From Bacteroides sp. (lineage in GTDB: Bacteria > Bacteroidota > Bacteroidia > Bacteroidales > Bacteroidaceae), in assembly GCF_029057325.1 (NCBI RefSeq), contig NZ_JAICZW010000081.1, positions 1 to 34,250 of the forward strand: a stretch of DNA of 34,250 nucleotides. Direction: 5' to 3'. Every line of letters begins with the position of its first letter. The first letter of the stretch is position 1. This document shows, one piece after another, positions 8,640 through 15,366 of the stretch. Both the position numbers and the translations under genes were made by a program. The notes below the pieces were generated by a model. The model had not been told where the DNA came from. It did no database searches and saw only the letters and a program-made list of their open reading frames with translations.

Positions 8640-10121
8640 CTATTTTAGATACTTGTCTATTGTTGTTGTCACCTGTTCGTCACTTGGCCTTGGGGCGTTC
8701 ACTTCAACAATATTGCCTTTTTTGTCAAAAATAATATATCGGGGGATTGACTCTAGCTTTAGCTTCTCCAGTATTTTGCTGTTTTTTGAGTTTATGATGA
8801 GAAAATTGTTGGGCACTTCTGATAGCCCCTCCTGCTCTATCGCTTTCTTCCAACTGCTTTCTTGGTCGTTGAGAGCCATATAGACGAACACCACATCTTT
8901 TTCTTTATATAGTTCCCGTAATTTTGTTGAGGGAATCATCTCTTCCCGACAAGGTACACACCAACTTGCCCAAAAGTCCATATAAATGACCTTTCCCTTG
9001 TTTTTTTCTAACAATAGTTTCAGGTTGGTTGGCTTTCCGCTAACATCTTTCAATAATAGCTGGTTGGTATCGGCGGATAGGTTGTATTTGTCTATTATCT
9101 TGTTGAATAGCACTGTGTCTTGGGTTATATGGATATATTTACCAAGATAGTTATTTACGTCTTGCGCCGAAAAGTTTTCACCGATTTCTTTAATGCAACG
9201 TTCAAGTAGAAGGTGTTTTGATTTTTGCTGGAATGGTTTTGGAGATAGTTCATCGAAAGTTCGCCGCCAGTCTTTACTTCCTCCTTGTGATTTACGTATT
9301 GTCGGAATATGCTGATTGAAAAACCAAAGATAATAGTCCAAAAATTCACGGTAGGAGGGATAATGGATATACTTGTCACACACTTCCAACTCCATCTGGC
9401 GATAGAAAGCGGTATCCTTATTCAATATTCGCCGAGATTCGTATTCTTTCAGCTTTAATAAATATTGGTAACGATTATGTATTTCATTTGAGATAAGTTG
9501 CTGTTCTTTAAAGATATTGATAGTATCCATATAGTTTTTTTTATAACTATCGAACATGGATTGTAATGAATCTAAAGGACAATAATCCATTATTAGTGAA
9601 GTCCAATTATTTGCCCGTATTACATCAATAGCTTCAGCAATCCGTACCCAGTCACTTCCAAGACAAGTCTTTGCTTCTAATCCAGCATGAGTCTTCCCCT
9701 TGCGCAATTCATAATTCATATTATAGATTCTACTATATTCGGGATGGTGCTTACTATTTAAAATGGGGTAGCCAATACTATCCTGAGAAATAGTAATGGT
9801 ATCCCCCTGAATTAATGGGTAGTAATTAAACTCATAATCGCCATAGTTTAGGCCTAACTCTTTGAAGTGTTCAGTGGAATAAAAGGTTAGGGTATCAAGG
9901 TCTTTATTGGGCATGTATTCCATAAGAGTCCCTGCACTATCAGTATAAAGAACTTTGGGCATTGGCACGTGTCTCATACCTCCTGGTGTTCTGTACGGTT
10001 TTGGATGATAATGATTGAAACAGACTATAGTATTCTTCTCACATTTCTCATTGGCGGCTTGATGCTGTTGGCAAGATAAAATGCTTATCGCCAGAAAAAG
10101 CATGAAACATATACATATCAT
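8640..10121 (-). CDS. TlpA-like thioredoxin lipoprotein, first gene after the precursor
   Basis: This is a second TlpA/ResA-type oxidoreductase, 493 residues. The N-terminus MICICFMLFLAISILSC fits a short lipoprotein signal with Cys17 as the lipidated residue. It has no positive charge before the hydrophobic core, which is unusual. The frame is open for 15 codons further upstream without an ATG, so a rare upstream start cannot be excluded. Residues 30-350 are a large helical region I do not recognise, with tracts rich in Tyr, His and Lys. The thioredoxin domain at about 350-493 has WCVPC (Cys388, Cys391) and a cis-Pro (SIPRY, Pro460). It is only distantly similar to the gene at 5543-6784 outside the thioredoxin core. 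It follows the precursor by 91 bp, across a stem-loop, and precedes the VKOR fusion by 8 bp. Confidence 0.86.
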   Translation of the reverse strand: MICICFMLFLAISILSCQQHQAANEKCEKNTIVCFNHYHPKPYRTPGGMRHVPMPKVLYTDSAGTLMEYMPNKDLDTLTFYSTEHFKELGLNYGDYEFNYYPLIQGDTITISQDSIGYPILNSKHHPEYSRIYNMNYELRKGKTHAGLEAKTCLGSDWVRIAEAIDVIRANNWTSLIMDYCPLDSLQSMFDSYKKNYMDTINIFKEQQLISNEIHNRYQYLLKLKEYESRRILNKDTAFYRQMELEVCDKYIHYPSYREFLDYYLWFFNQHIPTIRKSQGGSKDWRRTFDELSPKPFQQKSKHLLLERCIKEIGENFSAQDVNNYLGKYIHITQDTVLFNKIIDKYNLSADTNQLLLKDVSGKPTNLKLLLEKNKGKVIYMDFWASWCVPCREEMIPSTKLRELYKEKDVVFVYMALNDQESSWKKAIEQEGLSEVPNNFLIINSKNSKILEKLKLESIPRYIIFDKKGNIVEVNAPRPSDEQVTTTIDKYLK

Positions 10122-10158
10122 AAATGTAGCTTTTAGATTTGTAATAGTATTAAATAAG

Positions 10159-10199
10159 GAGTAGAAGAATTATTGCTGAAATCAATAGTTCCCCTACTC
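10159..10199 (-). terminator. Stem-loop between the precursor and the processing genes
   Basis: GAGTAG at 10159-10164 pairs with CTACTC at 10194-10199, and the inner arms TATTG (10171-10175) and CAATA (10183-10187) also pair. On the minus strand it falls just after the precursor stop and is followed by an AT-rich but not pure U tract. It could act as a partial terminator or an mRNA-stabilising end that raises precursor output relative to downstream genes. The stem is interrupted, so this is tentative. Confidence 0.45.
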
Positions 10200-10212
10200 T
10201 TTAATCTATCAT

Positions 10213-10413
10213 TTATCCACAATAGCTGCTTGAAGCACAACTATCACAGCACCAATAGCCATCGGGGGTAGCCATGAACTGAGCATGCTTTTTGCTTACA
10301 CCGCATTCTACGGTACCTGTTGGGGATTTGTAACCACAAGTTCCACTTCCTCCCTTGATAGCTCTCATTTGTTTTTTATTGATAGCTTTTGCTTTTAAAT
10401 CATTAAAATTCAT
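10213..10413 (-). CDS. Double-glycine-leader six-cysteine peptide precursor
   Basis: This is a 66-residue secreted peptide precursor. Residues 1-22 are a typical Bacteroidales GG leader (MNFNDLKAKAINKKQM, then RAIKGG); cleavage after Gly22 would free a 44-residue core. The core has six cysteines (core positions 4, 15, 33, 34, 37 and 43) in the pattern TC...EC...YWCCDSC...YCG, enough for three disulfides, plus many Gly and Ser. The leader resembles the natural-product-precursor type TIGR04149 and known anti-Bacteroidales peptide toxins, judged from memory. A C39 transporter, HlyD adaptor and disulfide enzymes directly downstream support secretion and oxidative folding. A toxin or signalling role is inferred, not shown. 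No radical SAM or other modification enzyme is adjacent, and no separate immunity gene is obvious. Confidence 0.88.
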   Translation of the reverse strand: MNFNDLKAKAINKKQMRAIKGGSGTCGYKSPTGTVECGVSKKHAQFMATPDGYWCCDSCASSSYCG

Positions 10414-10486
10414 AATGTTCTATTTCTTAATTAACTCTACTCTATTAAAGCTTTTCGATTCCGCTTATATTTATGTGCACAAAATA

Positions 10487-10888
10487 TCAAAGAATAAATT
10501 CGCCGGTCAAGAAACTGCCGTCCGCTTCTATCTCAATCAGATAGCTGCCGCTGTTCTCGCCGTTCAGGTCTATGCGGAGGGTAGTGGGGTTGCTATATGC
10601 CTCTGTATGGACGGTTTCACCGGTAGCGGTGTGGGTGATGGTGACGGTAGCGTCCTCAATGGTTGCATTGAAATTGATGCTTACTACCTTATTATATATA
10701 TAAGCATAGGCTATTTGCCGTTGGATGCTGCGTCTGATAGGACTTTGTCCTTCTTTATCAATAACTCTTTTTGTATCATTATCATTTGTTTGTTGGAGAG
10801 TAATCTCAACGGGATTATTTTCTTCTGCTGCGTGCAGCACATTTCCTAAGGAAACAATAGCAAGTAAAATAAGTAACAGCTTTTTCAT
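10487..10888 (-). CDS. DUF3244-type small secreted beta-sandwich protein
   Basis: This protein has 133 residues counted from MKKLLLILL (ATG at 10888). An upstream ATG at 10894 adds only Met-Ile. The signal peptide MKKLLLILLAIVSLGNVLHA is followed by a likely cleavage before AEENN. The mature part has an Ig-like beta pattern (INFNATIEDATVTITHTATG, then LRIDLNGENSGSYLIEIEADG). It ends GSFLTGEFIL, a C-terminal pattern typical of DUF3244 proteins of Bacteroides. Its role is unknown. It lies 73 bp upstream of the peptide precursor with no convincing promoter between them, so the two may share the transcript that starts at the -7 box near 10925. It could be a secreted partner of the peptide or only a co-regulated neighbour. 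Confidence 0.78.
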   Translation of the reverse strand: MKKLLLILLAIVSLGNVLHAAEENNPVEITLQQTNDNDTKRVIDKEGQSPIRRSIQRQIAYAYIYNKVVSINFNATIEDATVTITHTATGETVHTEAYSNPTTLRIDLNGENSGSYLIEIEADGSFLTGEFIL

Positions 10889-10921
10889 AATCATACACTT
10901 TTAGTTGTTTTATTAATGTCA

Positions 10922-10929
10922 CAAATGTA
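10922..10929 (-). promoter_or_regulatory. -7 promoter box for DUF3244 gene and peptide cluster
   Basis: On the minus strand this reads TACATTTG, an exact TAnnTTTG match 34-41 nt before the DUF3244 start. The expected -33 TTTG is missing; instead the repeated GTGTATAA sites occupy that side. This is consistent with a promoter that needs an activator. Confidence 0.55.
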
Positions 10930-10949
10930 TGGATTTACATGGTAGTTGT

Positions 10950-11001
10950 GTGTATAAAAAGTGTATAAATGTAGTGTATAACAGCAGATATACATGTATA
11001 A
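10950..11001. promoter_or_regulatory. Repeated operator-like sites (GTGTATAA x3 plus ATGTATAA)
   Basis: GTGTATAA occurs at 10950-10957, 10961-10968 and 10974-10981, with a near copy ATGTATAA at 10994-11001. Starts are 11, 13 and 20 nt apart, so the first three lie roughly one DNA turn from each other. They sit just upstream of the -7 box at 10922-10929, between the DUF3244 gene and the HTH-bearing TPR gene. This is what activator sites would look like. Which protein binds is inference; the neighbouring TPR/HTH protein is the obvious candidate. Confidence 0.6.
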
Positions 11002-11005
11002 AAAG

Positions 11006-12754
11006 CTATTTTCTCTCTTGACACAACTCTTTTAAGACTTTTTGCAGCGAAGTGGCTCCATGCGCAAACCCCATTTTCTTTTCCACAATGCGGTTCGCTT
11101 TTTTGTAGATGGTGTCCCGTTGGCAGTTCAGTAAGTAGCCGAAATGACTGATGGGAAAATCCGTCAAATAGAGACAGCAAAGGTGGATTTCTTCTTGGGA
11201 TAGATTGTATCGGGAGTATAGTTTTAGGGTAACATCATTCCAACGCCGATCTGCCTCGGCAACCAACTGCATCCAATCTTCCTTTTCCATACACAACTCT
11301 GATTTGTCGCGCTCTTTGTAGTCTTGAATGATGCGTTTCATTTTCAATTCTATTTTCGAATATTCTTGCGTTGTTTTCAACAATGATTGTCGTTCTTGGT
11401 TCAACGTGTCCAGTTCCTTGCGCAATTTTTCTTTCAGGGCGACATCATGATGCAGTGCTTCCAACTCTTTCTCCAAATAGGCTATTCTTTCTACTTTTTG
11501 TCGTTGTTCTTTTTCAAGTCTGCTATTCTGTCGCTGCATCATTGCCTGCATATCTTCCAATCTGCCTTTTTCTTCTTGCAGCCGGAGGGTTTTGTGGCGG
11601 TTTCTGTTCCGTATGAATAAGAAAAGGAGCAGAGCCACTATGACAAGCAGAAACAATAGGTAATTGTATGTGTTGACAGATGCCTCATGCTCTTTTTGTT
11701 GGTGGAGCATTTGAACCTCTTTTTCAGCACCAATCATGCCGTAGGCTTGTTGACTGCGGGTATTCCGCAAACTGTCCAGATAGATAGTGTGCATTTTTGC
11801 CAATTCCAAGGATTCTTGGTAATTTTCGGAAGCTTTTGCTATATCAGATAGGTATCCATAAACTCCGGCTTTTATAGCATAGCTTTTGGCGGGAAGAGCT
11901 TTGTATAGATAGAAAGTGGCAGAGTCATATTGGTGATTTTCATAATAGGCATTTCCCAACAACTGATAGGTGCTGTAGCAGTGTATTGTATCATCTTGCA
12001 GTGCAAGGTTTTGTTTGGCAAACTCTACCGCCTCTTTCCCTTTTTCCATTCTGCTGTATAAAGAACTCAATGAATACATCGTTCTTTTACTCAACAAATG
12101 ATTGTTTAGCAGTTTGGCCATGCGATATGCTTGCAGCATCAGTTTTTCCGCTTTTGGATAAAAACGTTTGCCTTTTTCCACCTGTATCATTCCCCGCTGC
12201 AATAAGGTTTCTGCCTGAAGCAGGGAGTCTTCCATCTGTACTGCAATCTGCTGCACTTCCTGATAGACGGAATCTGCCTGCTCATTCAGGTCGTTGGTAT
12301 AAAACAAGTAGCCTATGTTATTGCAGATGAGGCTTAACAAGCAAAGGTTTTTGCCGTTCTCCACTAGCTTTTTAGCTGTTAGGAAATGGGACATCGCTTT
12401 TGTATCGTTTCTTAAATCCCTATATACACATCCGCCATAATAGTAACTGCGTGCTCGCATCTCCATATTGGAAGTCTTGTCATAATAAGCGATGGCAGAA
12501 AGTATCAGCGAATCATCCTTCTGCTTCACATAGTTCTTGTCCCGTGCCTGCGTCAGCAGCAGGGCATGGTAGGCACGGTCGGCATCTGTTTTCAGCTTTT
12601 TAGAAGGTATGCCGTCCAGAACGATGAGTGCGCTGTCCGGGCGTACCGTCAGCAAGGAGTCCGCCTGCATGAGCAGGGTGCCGTAGTCCACCCTGTCTGT
12701 GCAGGCAGCCAGTAGGATAGCCAACGTATATATAAATGTTTTTACTGCTTTCAT
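11006..12754 (-). CDS. TPR lipoprotein with transmembrane span and C-terminal HTH, putative regulator
   Basis: This 582-residue protein probably senses outside and acts on DNA inside. I choose the ATG at 12754, because the earlier GTG at 12766 only adds GDV. The start gives a good lipoprotein signal (KTFIYTLAILLAAC). A periplasmic TPR solenoid covers about residues 20-340, a single span (YLLFLLVIVALLLFLFIRNR) is near 365-385, and a long coiled coil runs from about 390 to 480. The C-terminal 80 residues form a LuxR-like helix-turn-helix region (LSQEEIHLCCLYLTDFPISH, then KKANRIVEKKMG). This architecture is common among Bacteroides regulators. The ATG overlaps the stop of the AAA gene by one base (TAATG), suggesting coupled translation. 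It likely controls the DUF3244/peptide transcript downstream. Confidence 0.82.
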   Translation of the reverse strand: MKAVKTFIYTLAILLAACTDRVDYGTLLMQADSLLTVRPDSALIVLDGIPSKKLKTDADRAYHALLLTQARDKNYVKQKDDSLILSAIAYYDKTSNMEMRARSYYYGGCVYRDLRNDTKAMSHFLTAKKLVENGKNLCLLSLICNNIGYLFYTNDLNEQADSVYQEVQQIAVQMEDSLLQAETLLQRGMIQVEKGKRFYPKAEKLMLQAYRMAKLLNNHLLSKRTMYSLSSLYSRMEKGKEAVEFAKQNLALQDDTIHCYSTYQLLGNAYYENHQYDSATFYLYKALPAKSYAIKAGVYGYLSDIAKASENYQESLELAKMHTIYLDSLRNTRSQQAYGMIGAEKEVQMLHQQKEHEASVNTYNYLLFLLVIVALLLFLFIRNRNRHKTLRLQEEKGRLEDMQAMMQRQNSRLEKEQRQKVERIAYLEKELEALHHDVALKEKLRKELDTLNQERQSLLKTTQEYSKIELKMKRIIQDYKERDKSELCMEKEDWMQLVAEADRRWNDVTLKLYSRYNLSQEEIHLCCLYLTDFPISHFGYLLNCQRDTIYKKANRIVEKKMGFAHGATSLQKVLKELCQERK

Positions 12755-13746
12755 TACATCCCCCACACTTCAATCGTCCTCCCTGCATACTCTTCCGTTC
12801 GGTGCCATAGTTTCTCTTCCCGCAATTTGTCTATCAGAATGTCTATATGCGTATCTCTCCGATAGATGATTTGTTCCTGTGCCCGGTAAATCATTTCAGG
12901 GATGATGCGAATGCTGCGGTCGCGGTTCTCCTTCATCCTCATGGTCACTTCGTAGCCCAAGGCGTTGACCAGCCAAGGTTGCCCTTCGGTCGCCTCCCAA
13001 ATCAGGGGGAAGCAGGCTTCGTCAAACTCCTGTCCGGTGGCAGCGGTGTGCTGCATATATAGTTCTCGGATTTCCTCCTTCGTAAAGTTGCCGAGGTGCA
13101 GCGATTCTGCCTTGATGTTGAACGCCGACCCGCCAGTGACGATGTCTTGGTTGGAGAGCACGATGCGGTAATCGCGTACGTCGCGTATGCCGCAGAGGAT
13201 GATGGTTTGCGGGAAGTGCGCGGGTCGGTTGGCATATCCTGCACGTATTTGCCGCAGCACGCTGACCAGTGAGTCGCCTACCAAGGCATCTATCTCGTCG
13301 ATGAAGAGGACGAGCGGGCGGTCGAGGGCTTCGCAGAGTGCTGTCAGGAAGGTGGTCAGCATGTTGGAACCCGTTGTGTTCTCGTCCCGTACCACTTTGC
13401 GGAGCACATCGTTGGGCAGTTCCGATTTCAGGACAAGGCGTGTTTCGGCGGCGATGGTTTCGGCGGTGGTTTTTACCACATCGTCCACTTGGTTTCTCAT
13501 CGCCTGCCCTGCCTCCACATCGGCATACACGGCGATGAACTCCCCTCGTGCGTTCAGGTAATCCCTCAACGCCAGCAGGCAGGTGGTTTTCCCGGTTTGG
13601 CGGGAGGCGTGCAGGATGAAGTACTTCCGTTGGTAAATCAACATTTCAACCTCTTCCAAATCAATGCGTTTCAATGGCTCTATATAATAGTGTATGTCCG
13701 GTTGTATGGGGCCGGCTGTATTGAAGATTTTGGGTAACAGTTTCAT
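12754..13746 (-). CDS. AAA-like P-loop ATPase
   Basis: This 330-residue protein starts at MKLLPKIFN (ATG at 13746). The frame is open up to an earlier ATG at 13812, but a TATCTTTG promoter box lies between the two, so the downstream start is preferred. The P-loop is ASRQTGKTT (about residues 49-57) and Walker B is LVLFIDEIDAL. The rest resembles the AAA-like (PF14516-type) proteins frequent in Bacteroides, including a late helical part (EATEGQPWLVNALGYEV). No nuclease or HTH domain is attached. Such proteins are often regulatory or defence-associated ATPases, but their role is not established. It is coupled to the TPR/HTH gene through TAATG, so the two are probably one functional unit. Confidence 0.75.
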   Translation of the reverse strand: MKLLPKIFNTAGPIQPDIHYYIEPLKRIDLEEVEMLIYQRKYFILHASRQTGKTTCLLALRDYLNARGEFIAVYADVEAGQAMRNQVDDVVKTTAETIAAETRLVLKSELPNDVLRKVVRDENTTGSNMLTTFLTALCEALDRPLVLFIDEIDALVGDSLVSVLRQIRAGYANRPAHFPQTIILCGIRDVRDYRIVLSNQDIVTGGSAFNIKAESLHLGNFTKEEIRELYMQHTAATGQEFDEACFPLIWEATEGQPWLVNALGYEVTMRMKENRDRSIRIIPEMIYRAQEQIIYRRDTHIDILIDKLREEKLWHRTEEYAGRTIEVWGM

Positions 13747-13775
13747 AGCGCATGCCTTTTTAAATAGTAATGCCC

Positions 13776-13783
13776 CAAAGATA
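13776..13783 (-). promoter_or_regulatory. -7 promoter box for the AAA/TPR operon
   Basis: Minus strand TATCTTTG, an exact match to TAnnTTTG, lies 30-37 nt before the ATG at 13746. It decides the start of the AAA gene, because a start at 13812 would lie upstream of transcription initiation. The -33 element is not clear. Confidence 0.55.
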
Positions 13784-13907
13784 CGAATTGTTTTGTAATC
13801 CCGCTGATTCATGGGGAGATTCTTTCGGCGAAGTCACCGGTACCATTCTCGGCTTTTATTTGATTGTTTCCTCTAGCCACGGCTCTTTCATTTAGGACTT
13901 ACACTTA

Positions 13908-14010
13908 TTTTATTTTTAGATGCGGATTTAGCAGATAAAGCGGATTTTATTTTTATCAGCTGAATAAATAATCCGCCCAATCCGCTAAATTCCGCGTCTG
14001 AAAAATAAAA
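13908..14010. repeat. Long imperfect palindrome (about 100 bp)
   Basis: The left arm (13908-13957) and right arm (13962-14010) are imperfect inverted repeats. Shared blocks are TTTTATTTTT, GCGG, ATTTAGC and GCGGAT, with a loop of about 4 nt near 13958-13961. It occupies the gene-free stretch 13813-14186, between the end of the DUF6266 gene and the AAA gene. It may serve as a transcription end or be one of the dispersed palindromic repeats of Bacteroides genomes. I see nothing else in this stretch. Confidence 0.7.
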
Positions 14011-14186
14011 AGAAACTGACACATCTTTTTTTATTTACAAGAGTCAAAGGAGTTGGAGATGATGTGCTTGTGCATGATGCCGTTGCCGGAGCATCGGCTT
14101 TTACTTCTAAATCGGTTTGTCGGCTGACCACTCCTTTTAACTCCTCTAACTTCGTTCAATGAAAAAAACGCGTTGTTGATGCATCC

Positions 14187-14882
14187 TTATCCCAAAGGAT
14201 TGTCACCCGAACCGCCTTGTCCCGGATTCTCCTCGCCCGAATCATCGCTGAACGTGTCGTTTTTCAGGCATACGCTGTTGGAGACGGTTCTGCTCTCTTC
14301 GTTATAGAAGCTGAGGTAAACCGCCAGTGCGTCATCACTCCAGTTGGTTGGCAGTATCAGTTCGGCTGCGGCTTCGGAACGTGCAGCGCCGTCCAAGCTG
14401 TAAATGGCCTCTTTCTTATGCTTGTTGTACGCCAGCAGCATGGCGGAATCTGTGGCTTGGGCATTTCCCATACCGCTGTTGTCCGTCCATGTGTAGGAGA
14501 CTTTGTTGCCTTCTACTGCAGCTGTGGCATTCATGGCCGTGTTCAGACTGCCCCGTGCCACCAATGTTTTGTTATAGTCGATGGTCACATCGGCTCCGCA
14601 CCCTGTTGTCGCATTCTTCAGCATGTAGGACATGGCCGCATTGAAAGCCGATTGCCCTTTTGCATAATTCTGATAGCCAACGCGCAAAAAAGGCGTGAAA
14701 GTTCTCAGAAATTGCAGTGCCACCAGAAATTTGTTTCGTTGGCATTGCTGCTTTTCCGTGTTGGGGTTGTTTACGCTTACTGCCAGTGCCCGCATGTAGT
14801 GTACCGATTTCCATGTGCTACCTACTACTGTGCCTACTTTTCCCGAGAAGCCTCCCAGGATTCCTTGTTTGATAGTTCCCAT
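14187..14882 (-). CDS. DUF6266 family protein
   Basis: This 231-residue protein has the hallmark N-terminus of DUF6266 (MGTIKQGILGGFSGKVGTVV, then GSTWK). No signal peptide is present. The middle is predicted beta-rich with alternating polar residues, and the C-terminus ends in a low-complexity Gly/Asp/Glu tail (EENPGQGGSGDNPLG). The family is abundant in Bacteroidota and has no assigned function. A very good promoter lies about 130 nt upstream, giving a long untranslated leader of about 120 nt. The gene stands alone between a long palindrome and a strong terminator. Confidence 0.8.
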   Translation of the reverse strand: MGTIKQGILGGFSGKVGTVVGSTWKSVHYMRALAVSVNNPNTEKQQCQRNKFLVALQFLRTFTPFLRVGYQNYAKGQSAFNAAMSYMLKNATTGCGADVTIDYNKTLVARGSLNTAMNATAAVEGNKVSYTWTDNSGMGNAQATDSAMLLAYNKHKKEAIYSLDGAARSEAAAELILPTNWSDDALAVYLSFYNEESRTVSNSVCLKNDTFSDDSGEENPGQGGSGDNPLG

Positions 14883-15011
14883 AATCTTTAAAAATTTTTG
14901 TGTTAGTAAAATAAGTTTGTGTTGTCGATGAATCCATACTAAAAGACTTCTGCAGCAATCTTCTTGTGTTTCTCCGTCGGCAGAACGGTGCTTGTGTTTC
15001 CGTTACGCCGG

Positions 15012-15043
15012 CAAAGATAGCGGGTGCATTTTATCTGTGCAAA
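15012..15043 (-). promoter_or_regulatory. Full Bacteroidetes promoter for the DUF6266 gene
   Basis: On the minus strand TTTG (15043-15040) is followed after exactly 20 nt by TATCTTTG (15019-15012). Both boxes match the consensus. The predicted start near 15005 leaves a leader of about 120 nt before the ATG at 14882. The gene-free stretch 14883-15366 holds this promoter and the terminator at 15282-15326; the rest shows no convincing gene. Confidence 0.75.
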
Positions 15044-15281
15044 TGAAATAAGCGTAACCGTTACACAGATTGCTTTTTCCTTAAATTTCTACTCGTTGAT
15101 GGATTTGCTTTGTGTTTATAATTGGTTGTTCTTTAGTTGTTTGTGCGCGTTTGTGTTGTTGTTTGGGGCGCTTAGGGGTACTTATCTTCCGTTGTCATTT
15201 TTTGTGTCCTTTCCTTGCTTCACTATACTCTTTTTTCCTTTCGCTAAAATATCCGAAGTCGCATCGAAAAATCTTTTTATG

Positions 15282-15326
15282 AAAAATTTCCCCTGCTACA
15301 GCCATTTTGCAGCAGGGGAAATTTTT
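15282..15326 (-). terminator. Strong 16-bp stem terminator
   Basis: AAAAATTTCCCCTGCT (15282-15297) pairs perfectly with AGCAGGGGAAATTTTT (15311-15326) around a 13-nt loop. On the minus strand the stem ends in a T run, placing it 40 bp after the end of the three-gene set at 15367-17905. The symmetric A/T ends would allow action in both directions. Confidence 0.85.
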
Positions 15327-15366
15327 AATTATTTTACTCTTTCTGATGCGCTCTCAGTGTTATGCA

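Noticed and set aside
10355..10849. 164-codon plus-strand frame across precursor and DUF3244 genes
   Set aside because: It is antisense to two better-supported genes and has no plausible start or family pattern.
12755..12766. GTG start of the TPR-HTH gene at 12766
   Set aside because: The ATG at 12754 gives a direct lipoprotein signal and a TAATG coupling; the GTG only adds four residues.
13747..13812. Extended start of the AAA gene at 13812
   Set aside because: A TATCTTTG -7 box at 13776-13783 lies downstream of that ATG, and the protein reads naturally from MKLLPKIFN.
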